Below, piece after piece: positions 6,020-11,850 of a stretch of DNA of 11,850 bases. Under the pieces are notes generated by a model, which was not told the DNA's origin, made no database searches, and saw nothing but the letters and a program-made list of their open reading frames with translations. Both the position numbers and the translations under genes were made by a program. The stretch is from Candidatus Omnitrophota bacterium. Its GTDB lineage: Bacteria; Omnitrophota; Gorgyraeia; Gygaellales; Profunditerraquicolaceae. Within the stretch, counting starts at the first letter, position 1; every line of letters begins with the position of its first letter. The DNA is taken from contig JAGUUJ010000105.1 of the NCBI GenBank assembly GCA_020063525.1, forward strand, positions 1-11,850. The letters run 5' to 3'.

Positions 6020-6915
6020 GTATAATTGTCTTAGGGACTGTAGCTCTGGATACTGTAAAGACGCCTTTCGGCAGAAGGAAACATATGTTAGGCGGCTCAG
6101 CCGCACATTTTGCCATGTCTGCGCGCCTTTTTACCAATGTGAATCTGGTAGCCATAATCGGAGAAGATTTTCCTGCTAAATATATCGATTTTCTGCAGAA
6201 AAAAGGCGTAATCCTGACATCGCTCATTAAAGAAAGAGGCAGGACCTTTAAATGGGAAGGTGAATATAAAGGAGATTTAAACACTGCCCTTACGCTTAAT
6301 ACAGAGTTAGGCGTTCTGTCTGCCTTCAGGCCCGTGGTTTCTGAGGGACAGAAGAAGATAGAATATATATTTTTGGCTAATGTCGACCCGGATATACAGA
6401 GGCATCTTCTGGAGCATATGCATTCACCGCGCCTCGTGGGTTTAGACAGTATGAACTATTGGATACACCATAAACGCGGCGCTCTCTTGCGTTTATTAAA
6501 GAAAGTGGATATTTATGTGGCTAATGATCAGGAAGCAAGGGCATTATCAGGCGAGACTAATTTAATCAAAGCAGCCAGGTGTTTACGTTCTTACGGACCG
6601 AGAATGATTCTCATTAAAAAAGGTGAACATGGAGTCATTTTTTATAGCGATAAATTTATCTTCTCCATTCCTGCTTATCCCACAGACAGGGTAATCGACC
6701 CTACGGGCGCAGGTGACACCTTTGCCGGCGGATTTATGGGTTATTTAACTTGGGCAAAAAAGATAAATGCAGCCAGTATTAAAAAAGCAATTGCTTATGG
6801 CAGCGTGGCTGCCTCTTTTAACGTAGAGGATTTTGGACTAAATAGGACGAGCCGTCTTACGCTAGACGATTTAGAGCGCAGGTTATCCATGTTCAGAAAA
6901 CTTGTTTTATTTTAA
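6016..6915 (+). CDS. PfkB-family carbohydrate/nucleoside kinase
   Basis: A ribokinase-fold ATP-dependent kinase of 299 residues, the usual family length. The C-terminal PfkB signature DPTGAGDTFAGG is at residues 228-239, with catalytic base D234 in the GAGD anion hole. NDQEA at 170-174 matches the conserved N-x-x-E metal-site motif. LIKKGEHGVIF near 199-209 is the strand before the nucleotide site. The N-terminal glycine motif is present as LGGSAAHFAMSARLF (25-39). The substrate cannot be assigned. The N-terminus (MSIIVLGTVALDTV) resembles adenosine kinase/ribokinase relatives of unknown specificity that are frequent in anaerobes. It overlaps uppP by four bases and is followed after 14 bases by the yqeY-like gene. 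Confidence 0.92.
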   Translation: MSIIVLGTVALDTVKTPFGRRKHMLGGSAAHFAMSARLFTNVNLVAIIGEDFPAKYIDFLQKKGVILTSLIKERGRTFKWEGEYKGDLNTALTLNTELGVLSAFRPVVSEGQKKIEYIFLANVDPDIQRHLLEHMHSPRLVGLDSMNYWIHHKRGALLRLLKKVDIYVANDQEARALSGETNLIKAARCLRSYGPRMILIKKGEHGVIFYSDKFIFSIPAYPTDRVIDPTGAGDTFAGGFMGYLTWAKKINAASIKKAIAYGSVAASFNVEDFGLNRTSRLTLDDLERRLSMFRKLVLF

Positions 6916-6917
6916 CC

Positions 6918-6922
6918 GGAGG
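6918..6922 (+). promoter_or_regulatory. Ribosome binding site of the YqeY-like gene
   Basis: GGAGG lies 7 bases before the ATG at 6930. It is a consensus Shine-Dalgarno sequence and one of the clearest in the window. Confidence 0.8.
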
Positions 6923-6929
6923 CAAAATT

Positions 6930-7385
6930 ATGTTAGAGGGAAAAATCTTTAATGACTATAAAGAAGCGATGAAAAACAGGGATACATTAAAGAGTTCAGC
7001 ATTAAGTTTTTTGCGCGCTAGCCTGATAAATGCGGCAATAGAAAAGAAAAAGAAGAATCTCGATGACAACGATTGCATAGCCGTGATCAAAAAACAGATA
7101 AAACAGCGCCAGGATTCCATTGAACAGTTTCAAAGAGGCAACCGCCAGGATTTAGCGGATAAAGAAACAAAGGAGTTAGAAATTTTAAAGTCATACTTAC
7201 CCCCGGAACTTCCGCTTGAAGAGCTCAAGAAAATCATTGAAGAAGCTGTCGCTTTGACTGCTGCCCAAGATATGAAAGATATGGGCAAGGTAATGAAAGA
7301 GGTAACTGCTAAAATTACAGGCAGGGCGGATTCTAAATTAGTCAGCGATTTAGTAAGAGAAAGACTGTCTAAAACTGCTCCTTAA
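6930..7385 (+). CDS. YqeY/GatB-like domain protein
   Basis: A soluble protein of 151 residues matching the length (about 148) and layout of the YqeY family. The N-terminal half is helical (FNDYKEAMKNRDTLKSSALS, then LRASLINAAIEKKKK). The LKSYLPPELPLEELKKIIEE motif lies at residues 89-108, and DMGKVMKEVTAKITGRADSK near 116-135 is the conserved core shared with the C-terminal domain of aspartyl/glutamyl-tRNA amidotransferase subunit B. The free-standing family is thought to bind tRNA, but its exact role is not settled. It is the last gene of the uppP-pfkB-yqeY group. No clear hairpin terminator follows; the T-run after its stop leads straight into the hydrogenase promoter region. Confidence 0.93.
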   Translation: MLEGKIFNDYKEAMKNRDTLKSSALSFLRASLINAAIEKKKKNLDDNDCIAVIKKQIKQRQDSIEQFQRGNRQDLADKETKELEILKSYLPPELPLEELKKIIEEAVALTAAQDMKDMGKVMKEVTAKITGRADSKLVSDLVRERLSKTAP

Positions 7386-7393
7386 TTTTTTTC

Positions 7394-7422
7394 TTGACAG
7401 GGGGGTTTAAATATAGTATTTT
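7394..7422 (+). promoter_or_regulatory. Sigma-70-type promoter before the hydrogenase operon (P1)
   Basis: A perfect -35 box TTGACA (7394-7399) is separated by exactly 17 bases from TATTTT (7417-7422), which matches four of six -10 positions. The spacer begins with six consecutive G. Transcription would start near 7429, giving a leader of about 65 bases that contains the palindrome at 7452-7469. Confidence 0.65.
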
Positions 7423-7451
7423 AAAATAACATTTTTATTTTTAGGGCTATT

Positions 7452-7469
7452 TTGTGATAATTTTCACAA
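7452..7469 (+). promoter_or_regulatory. Rex-type operator palindrome upstream of the hydrogenase operon
   Basis: TTGTGATAATTTTCACAA is an 18-base inverted repeat with perfect six-base arms (TTGTGA/TCACAA). It matches the Rex operator consensus TTGTGAA-N4-TTCACAA at all fixed positions except one. Rex is a repressor released by NADH that controls hydrogenases and other NAD(H)-linked redox genes, so the site fits an operon encoding an NAD(P)-binding hydrogenase module. It also contains the CRP core TGTGA-N6-TCACA, which cannot be excluded from sequence alone. It lies between the P1 start and the P2 -10 box, a position suited to repression of both. Confidence 0.72.
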
Positions 7470-7481
7470 TATCCCACCCAT

Positions 7482-7487
7482 TATAAT
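7482..7487 (+). promoter_or_regulatory. Consensus -10 box immediately before the first hydrogenase gene (P2)
   Basis: A perfect TATAAT ends 8 bases before the ATG at 7496, so transcription would begin at or one or two bases before the start codon. No good -35 lies 16-18 bases upstream; that interval is occupied by the Rex-like palindrome. The box could therefore be a weak, regulated promoter or chance in A/T-rich DNA. Confidence 0.45.
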
Positions 7488-7495
7488 TCTCCAGT

Positions 7496-8557
7496 ATGTA
7501 TAATATATATTTTATTGAATCTAGCCAGTTAAATATTTTTTTTAATAAGTTAAAAAAGAAATATAAGGTATTCTCACCCACCGTCAAAGAGCCAAATTTT
7601 ACTAAAGAAACAGATTATTCTTATAAAGACCTGCCCAAGGCTGAGCCCCTCGTATTTAATCCCTATCGCGCTGTTGAACCCCTTAAAGTCTTTTTCACGC
7701 ATACGCAAGATAAAGCTGCAGAATACTTTGAGCAGGATAAATCAATAGTGGATTTAGCCCAGACCATTATATTCGGCGTTAAAAGTTGCGATATCGCAGG
7801 CCATAAGGTTCAGGATTTTGTATTCTTAGAAGGGGTAGAGGTTGATTCCTTATACCGCGTAAGGCGGGAGAATACAATTTTTGTTTCCAGCGACTGCACT
7901 GATTTTAAAGAAGTCTGCCATTGCCTTGCCTGGGAGATCCTGCCGCATCCGACAGTGGGTTTTGACCTTAACCTTTCACCGCTAAGCGAGGGATATCTTG
8001 TAGAAGTAGGTTCCCAAAAAGGCGAAGACCTCATACAGCAATATAAAGAATATTTTGTTATTGCCAAAGATACCCAAATAGCAGCCCGGAAAGTAAAAAG
8101 AGAGAATCTTATTGAACGGCTTAAAAGGCATCTTCTGCCGCAACATTTGGTTTCAAGGGACATTGTTCAGAGATTAATGAAGGAAGGATATAATCTGGAT
8201 ACCTGGCAGCAATTTATGCTTACGTGCGTTGAATGCGGCGGATGTAATTTTATCTGTGATACCTGCCATTGTTTTTTATTGGCAGATACCAAAGAAGGCA
8301 ATATTAATAAGAGGTTTAAGCTTTGGGATGCTTGTTTATACGCGAATTACGCAAAGGTTGCCGGAGGGGCTAACCCTTTAAAAAGAAGAGCGCAAAGGAT
8401 AAGGTTCAGATTTACAAAAAAATTCGACTTTTTCGTAGACAATTTAAGCATGTCTGCCTGCTGCGGTTGCGGAAGGTGTATTGAGGTCTGTCCCGGCAAA
8501 ATTGACATAAGGGAAGTCTTAAAAGACCTAGCCAAGAAGGTTGATGTCAAGAAATGA
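7496..8557 (+). CDS. Hydrogenase/sulfhydrogenase beta-like subunit with 4Fe-4S dicluster domain
   Basis: A cytoplasmic iron-sulfur electron-transfer protein of 353 residues, related to the beta subunit of archaeal sulfhydrogenase (HydB) and to AsrA of anaerobic sulfite reductase. The first cysteine cluster is C244, C247, C250, C254, C257 and C259 (CVECGGCNFICDTCHC). The second is C322, C323, C325, C328 and C332 (CCGCGRCIEVCPGKID). Together they make the dicluster ferredoxin-like domain. The N-terminal half contains GVKSCDI and SSDCTDF blocks typical of the family, with extra cysteines at 98, 134, 141 and 143. It likely passes electrons between the flavin subunit encoded next and the hydrogenase ferredoxins. 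No Shine-Dalgarno sequence precedes the ATG, but the N-terminal sequence fits the family from this point. Its stop overlaps the next start (ATGA, 8554-8557). Confidence 0.9.
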   Translation: MYNIYFIESSQLNIFFNKLKKKYKVFSPTVKEPNFTKETDYSYKDLPKAEPLVFNPYRAVEPLKVFFTHTQDKAAEYFEQDKSIVDLAQTIIFGVKSCDIAGHKVQDFVFLEGVEVDSLYRVRRENTIFVSSDCTDFKEVCHCLAWEILPHPTVGFDLNLSPLSEGYLVEVGSQKGEDLIQQYKEYFVIAKDTQIAARKVKRENLIERLKRHLLPQHLVSRDIVQRLMKEGYNLDTWQQFMLTCVECGGCNFICDTCHCFLLADTKEGNINKRFKLWDACLYANYAKVAGGANPLKRRAQRIRFRFTKKFDFFVDNLSMSACCGCGRCIEVCPGKIDIREVLKDLAKKVDVKK

Positions 8558-9369
8558 AGAATATCTATAAGCCGCAAGAAGCTATTGTGGAAGATATAAT
8601 CACTGAGAGCCTTACGATTAAAACCTTTGTTTTAAAGCCTCGCGAGCAATTTGAATTTAGAACAGGTCAATTTATCGAGTTGACTTTACCCGGGATAGGA
8701 GAAGCGCCTTTTACACCCTCATCTGACCCAAATATCAAAGACAAGATAGATGTGACAATAATGAATGTAGGTAGAGTCACATCTTTGCTGCACGCCAGTT
8801 CCAAAAATATATCTTTGGGTCTTCGCGGGCCTTTTGGTTTAGGTTATCCTTTAGATCAATTTGGAGGGAAAGATATCCTAATTGTGGGTGGAGGCGTAGG
8901 TTTGGCGCCTTTACGCTCTTTACTATTTACTCTATTTGCCCAGATCGATAAGTATAATAAGGTAGTATTGCGTTACGGCGCACGCACACCCGATGATATT
9001 ATATATAAAGAATCTATTCCTCAATGGGCAAAGAAGAAGAGGGTGGATATAGTGACTACTGTTGACGTAGGCAGCCCTCACTGGAAAGGTAATGTGGGAC
9101 TGGTTACTACAATATTAAAGGATTTGCCTGTAGATTTGAAGAAGGCAGTCTCGATAGTCTGCGGTCCTCCCATAATGATGAAATTCGTAACCTTGAAATT
9201 ATTAGACTTGGGATTCAAACCGCAAGATATATATCTGTCAATGGAAAAGAATATGTCCTGCGGTTTAGGTAAATGCGGACATTGCCGCATCGGCAGGTAT
9301 TACGTCTGTAAAGACGGTCCGGTCTTTACCTACGAGCAATTAAAAGATATACACGATATCTGGGACTAA
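8554..9369 (+). CDS. FAD/NAD(P)-binding sulfhydrogenase gamma-like subunit with [2Fe-2S] motif
   Basis: A 271-residue flavoprotein of the ferredoxin-NADP reductase superfamily, close to sulfhydrogenase gamma (HydG) and AsrB. The FAD domain includes GQFIELTLPGIGEAPFTPSS (38-57) and LRGPFG (90-95). The NAD(P)-binding domain has IVGGGVGLAPLRSLL (110-124) and CGPPIMMK (203-210). The C-terminal cysteines C236, C241, C244 and C252 form the CxxxxCxxC-x7-C pattern for a [2Fe-2S] cluster. With the beta-like subunit it should form the diaphorase that exchanges electrons with NAD(P)H. Coenzyme preference cannot be read reliably. It overlaps the upstream gene by four bases, and a 17-base gap separates it from the ferredoxin gene. 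Confidence 0.92.
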   Translation: MKNIYKPQEAIVEDIITESLTIKTFVLKPREQFEFRTGQFIELTLPGIGEAPFTPSSDPNIKDKIDVTIMNVGRVTSLLHASSKNISLGLRGPFGLGYPLDQFGGKDILIVGGGVGLAPLRSLLFTLFAQIDKYNKVVLRYGARTPDDIIYKESIPQWAKKKRVDIVTTVDVGSPHWKGNVGLVTTILKDLPVDLKKAVSIVCGPPIMMKFVTLKLLDLGFKPQDIYLSMEKNMSCGLGKCGHCRIGRYYVCKDGPVFTYEQLKDIHDIWD

Positions 9370-9386
9370 TTTGGGTGTTGGGTGTG

Positions 9387-9878
9387 ATGAAACGATTATT
9401 TGTCGACTTAGACATCTGTAGCAAATGCGAGGAATGTAAGGTCTACTGTGATTATTTCTACCATCCGCAGAATAACGGAATTGCCTCCTTACGCGAATAT
9501 GCTACCTTTGCCACAATCTGCCGCCATTGCGAAGAGGCGCCCTGCGTGAATTCCTGTTATCATAATGCCCTTGAGCGCGCCCCGGATGGACATATCAAAC
9601 GTTACAAGATGCGCTGCACAAGCTGCAAGTCCTGTTCTGTGGCTTGCCCGTTTGGGATAATTTTTCAGGATTTTATTCCTTATTTAGATTCCAGATGTGA
9701 TTACTGCATAGGCATATCGGGGAAACTCCCCAAATGTATAACCAGTTGTCCTAAAAAAGCACTGGAGATTAAAGAAATAGAAGAAGATTTAGAAAAAAAT
9801 ATTTATTTTGTCGGTGAACATTTGGCTGTACATACGCTAAAATGGTCTAAAGAAGATATACAAGCTAAGAAAAAATGA
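9387..9878 (+). CDS. Polyferredoxin-like electron-transfer subunit with four [4Fe-4S] motifs (HycB/CooF type)
   Basis: A 163-residue ferredoxin-type subunit. Sixteen cysteines fall into four groups: 11/14/17/21, 45/48/53/57, 77/80/83/87 (CTSCKSCSVACPFG) and 104/107/117/121 (CDYCIG and CITSCPKKAL). This is the arrangement of HycB, CooF and HydN proteins, which wire an electron donor to a hydrogenase. I chose the ATG at 9387 because the protein then begins MKRLFVDLDICSKC, as relatives do. In-frame GTG at 9375 or 9384 and TTG at 9378 would add one to four residues, and no strong ribosome binding site decides. The stop overlaps the next start (ATGA, 9875-9878). In this operon it is the likely link between the flavin module and the NuoB-like subunit. 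Confidence 0.9.
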   Translation: MKRLFVDLDICSKCEECKVYCDYFYHPQNNGIASLREYATFATICRHCEEAPCVNSCYHNALERAPDGHIKRYKMRCTSCKSCSVACPFGIIFQDFIPYLDSRCDYCIGISGKLPKCITSCPKKALEIKEIEEDLEKNIYFVGEHLAVHTLKWSKEDIQAKKK

Positions 9879-10789
9879 GAATCTTATTTAATTATCTGAT
9901 ATTTCCTGGTTTTCTATTCAGTGCCTGCATAGGTTTAATTGCCGGTTGGATAGACAGGAAGGTTACCGCCCGTATACAGTGGCGCGTAGGCCCGCCCTGG
10001 TATCAGAATTTTGTAGATATTGTAAAATTATTGGGAAAAGAAACAATTATACCGCAGGGTGCGGCAAAATTAACTTTTTTACTATCTCCGTTTTTAGGAT
10101 TGTTGAGTGCGGTTTTAGTAGCAACCATCTTAGGTGTTACTGTGCGTTTACCTTTGGAAAGCTTTGCCGGTGATTTAATTGTTGTTTTATATCTTTTGGT
10201 TATTCCCGCTATAGCAATAATTATTGGCGCCTCCAGCTCACGTAACCCCCTGGCTTCTGTTGGAGCATCGAGAGAGATGAAACTAGTCTTAGGATACGAA
10301 TTACCGTTTATATTATCCATAATCGTCGTAATCATTAAATCCGCAGGCACAATTCAGCTTGGTTCAATTTTGAATCATCAAATAAATTTCGGTTCAAATC
10401 TGGTATCCTGGTCCGGGATATTGGCATTTATTGTAACTATATTTTGTATGCAGGCAAAATTATGCTTTGTGCCATTTGATATGTCTGAGGCAGAGCAGGA
10501 GATTATGGCAGGCGCATTAATTGAATATTCGGGGCTACCTTTGGCTATCTTCAAATTGACAAAGGCAGTTTTGCTTTATACAATACCTTTATTATTGATA
10601 ATTTTATTCTGGGGGAGTAATTTAACCCCTTTAGCGTTAATTGGTAAATATACCGCATTATTAGTAATAATTATACTGATTAAAAATACCAACCCGCGCT
10701 TACGCATTGACCAGGCATTAAGGTTTTTCTGGGGGCCGGTTACTATCTTGGCTGCGATTGCAATTGTATTGGCAATACTGGGGTATTAA
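9875..10789 (+). CDS. NuoH-like membrane subunit of group 4 [NiFe] hydrogenase
   Basis: A 304-residue integral membrane protein of the respiratory complex I subunit 1 family (NuoH, EchB, HycD, MbhM), predicted to have about eight transmembrane helices. Conserved family landmarks are visible: DRKVTARIQWRVGPPWYQN (27-45), VDIVKLLGKE (47-56), SRNPLASVGASREMKLVLGYE (122-142), FDMSEAEQEIMAGALIEYSG (201-220) and the closing LRIDQALRFFW loop (276-286). The charged residues in these loops line the quinone/ion-coupling channel in complex I. In hydrogenases the subunit anchors the small and large subunits and couples electron transfer to ion movement. It overlaps the ferredoxin gene by four bases and abuts the small subunit gene with no gap. 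Confidence 0.94.
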   Translation: MRILFNYLIFPGFLFSACIGLIAGWIDRKVTARIQWRVGPPWYQNFVDIVKLLGKETIIPQGAAKLTFLLSPFLGLLSAVLVATILGVTVRLPLESFAGDLIVVLYLLVIPAIAIIIGASSSRNPLASVGASREMKLVLGYELPFILSIIVVIIKSAGTIQLGSILNHQINFGSNLVSWSGILAFIVTIFCMQAKLCFVPFDMSEAEQEIMAGALIEYSGLPLAIFKLTKAVLLYTIPLLLIILFWGSNLTPLALIGKYTALLVIIILIKNTNPRLRIDQALRFFWGPVTILAAIAIVLAILGY

Positions 10790-11215
10790 ATGAACCTTAA
10801 ATTAAAGGCACTGACAAAATCAATCTGGGTATTTCATGCTGCGACGTCTCCTTGCAACAATTGCGATATCGAAGTTTTAGACCTTATTACACCGCGGTAT
10901 GATGTGGAAAGGTTTGGGATAGTTTTAGTGGGAAGCGTGCGGCATGCGGATGCCCTTTTGGTAACAGGGGTCCCTAATTATAAAACCAAAGAAAGATTAA
11001 AGAAGCTATACAGTCAAGCTCCCAAACCCTGTGTAGTTGTTGCTATAGGTGGTTGCGCCTGCGGAAGAGGGATGTTTAGAGACTCCTATAATAGTCCCTG
11101 TGCAGTGGATGAAGTGGTTCCCATAGATGTCTATATTCCGGGCTGCCCGCCTAAACCGGAAGCGATGATTGCGGGAATAGCAAAGCTAATAAAGAAAGTA
11201 AGAGGTAAAAAATAA
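10790..11215 (+). CDS. NuoB-like small subunit of group 4 [NiFe] hydrogenase
   Basis: A 141-residue hydrogenase small subunit of the EchC/MbhJ/HycG and NuoB type. It binds the single proximal [4Fe-4S] cluster that hands electrons to the [NiFe] site. The four ligands are C22 and C25 (PCNNCDIE), C89 (IGGCACGRGMF) and C119 (PGCPPKPE). Further cysteines occur at 81, 91 and 104. It lacks the long N- and C-terminal extensions of uptake hydrogenase small subunits, as expected for group 4. It begins directly after the stop of the NuoH-like gene, and its stop shares one base with the next ATG. Confidence 0.95.
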   Translation: MNLKLKALTKSIWVFHAATSPCNNCDIEVLDLITPRYDVERFGIVLVGSVRHADALLVTGVPNYKTKERLKKLYSQAPKPCVVVAIGGCACGRGMFRDSYNSPCAVDEVVPIDVYIPGCPPKPEAMIAGIAKLIKKVRGKK

Positions 11216-11649
11216 TGTCCATAGCGGATGAGATTAAAGATAAATTGGATAGTAAAGTAATTAACTGGCATGAGCATTCGGCAAAAAGGATATATTTCTC
11301 AGTTAATTCCGCAGATATTAAAGAAGTAGCTAACTTTTTATTTAAGGATTTGGGTTTAAGATTTGCTACTGCCTCAGGTTCTGATACGCCGCAAGGTCTT
11401 GAGATACTTTATCATTTTAGTTTCGATAAGACCGGTCAAATTGTTTCTGCGCGTGTTTTAATAGAAGATAAGAAGAGTCCCCGGATAGATTCTATTGCGT
11501 CTCTATTTAAGGGTGCGGAATGGATTGAGCGGGAAATGTGGGAGTTATTGGGGATTAATTTTATCGGTCATCCGAATCTAACACACTTACTTTTAGTTGA
11601 AGAATGGCCGCAAGGTAAGTATCCATTGAGGCATAACCATGAGTCATAA
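11215..11649 (+). CDS. NuoC-like 30 kDa-type subunit of group 4 [NiFe] hydrogenase
   Basis: A 144-residue protein of the complex I 30 kDa subunit family (NuoC, EchD). The C-terminal signature is clear: EWIEREMWELLGINFIGHPN (about 101-120), then LLLVEEWPQGKYPLRH (126-141). The N-terminal part is the usual alpha/beta scaffold. Its role is structural, holding the large subunit against the small subunit; no cofactor is expected. It is a separate gene here rather than fused to the large subunit, as in Ech and unlike HycE. Its last 11 bases overlap the start of the large subunit gene. Confidence 0.94.
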   Translation: MSIADEIKDKLDSKVINWHEHSAKRIYFSVNSADIKEVANFLFKDLGLRFATASGSDTPQGLEILYHFSFDKTGQIVSARVLIEDKKSPRIDSIASLFKGAEWIEREMWELLGINFIGHPNLTHLLLVEEWPQGKYPLRHNHES

Positions 11650-11850
11650 AGTTGTTATACCCATAGGTCCGTACCATCCTTTACAGGAAGAACCGGAGTT
11701 TTTCCGGCTTTATGTAGAAGGAGAAAAGGTTGTTGATATCGACATCGTTATCGGCTATATGCACCGCGGTATCGAAGAACTATCTGAACATAAACACTTT
11801 GACCAGGTAGCATTTTTGGTTGAGCGTATCTGCGGCATCTGTTCTTCCAG
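11639..11850 (+). CDS. NuoD-like [NiFe] hydrogenase large subunit, 5' part (runs off the window)
   Basis: The first 70 codons of a large catalytic subunit are present. The opening VVIPIGPYHPLQEEPEFF and IDIVIGYMHRGIEELSE (34-50) are typical of the complex I 49 kDa/hydrogenase large subunit fold. ERICGICS at 62-69 is the N-terminal RxCxxC motif, in which C65 and C68 are ligands of the [NiFe] centre. NuoD lacks these cysteines, so this is a true hydrogenase rather than a complex I relative. The C-terminal CxxC motif lies beyond the window. It overlaps the NuoC-like gene by 11 bases, suggesting translational coupling. Confidence 0.94.
   Translation, partial: MSHKVVIPIGPYHPLQEEPEFFRLYVEGEKVVDIDIVIGYMHRGIEELSEHKHFDQVAFLVERICGICSS

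Noticed and set aside
7453..7468. CRP site (TGTGA-N6-TCACA)
   Set aside because: The core fits CRP, but the outer T and A bases, the TTCACAA half-site and the redox function of the operon fit Rex better. CRP remains the main alternative.

Overview
The window is a low-GC bacterial fragment, densely packed with genes on the + strand. No rRNA, tRNA or CRISPR array was seen. The hydrogenase type, the DUF2341/LamG/DUF11 surface protein ending in a barrel-like domain, and the AbiEii-type nucleotidyltransferases suggest an uncultivated, anaerobic, Gram-negative-type organism. Candidatus Omnitrophota or a relative in or near the PVC group is my best guess. That placement is inference from gene content, not a measured phylogeny.

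Region 1 (41-1882) is a defence/toxin-antitoxin-like island. Five overlapping or abutting genes encode an XRE-type helix-turn-helix protein, a DUF6922-like protein, an AbiEii-type nucleotidyltransferase, a small 71-residue protein and a second, different nucleotidyltransferase. It looks like two toxin/antitoxin-type modules in series, closed by two consecutive rho-independent terminators (1994-2062).

Region 2 (about 2100-5280) is degraded or accessory DNA. It holds a 54-residue zinc-ribbon protein that looks like the N-terminal stub of a transposase or DNA-binding protein. Next comes a possible 28-residue upstream ORF coupled to a large exported protein (signal peptide, DUF2341, LamG, DUF11). 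That protein is cut off by a frameshift. Removing one copy of a tandem AAGC tetranucleotide at 3925-3932 rejoins it to a barrel-like and TPR/coiled-coil C-terminus, giving an 807-residue protein. Behind it, at about 5082-5282, lies a start-less coding remnant resembling the C-terminus of a PlsC acyltransferase.

Region 3 (5276-7385) is a housekeeping cluster: uppP (undecaprenyl-diphosphatase), a PfkB-family kinase and a YqeY/GatB-like protein.

Region 4 (7496-11850, continuing past the end) is an operon for a membrane-bound group 4 [NiFe] hydrogenase. A soluble electron-input module comes first: a sulfhydrogenase beta-like dicluster Fe-S protein, an FAD/NAD(P)-binding gamma-like subunit with a [2Fe-2S] motif, and a ferredoxin with motifs for four [4Fe-4S] clusters. 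The core follows: NuoH-like membrane subunit, NuoB-like small subunit, NuoC-like subunit, and the start of a NuoD-like large subunit with the RxCxxC nickel-ligand motif. This order suggests NAD(P)H linked to proton or H2 chemistry and ion translocation at the membrane.

The 110-base region before the operon holds a near-consensus promoter, an 18-base palindrome matching the operator of the NADH-sensing repressor Rex, and a perfect TATAAT box 8 bases before the first start codon. Redox control of the hydrogenase is therefore the main regulatory prediction. Most genes in the operon overlap or abut, so translational coupling is likely.
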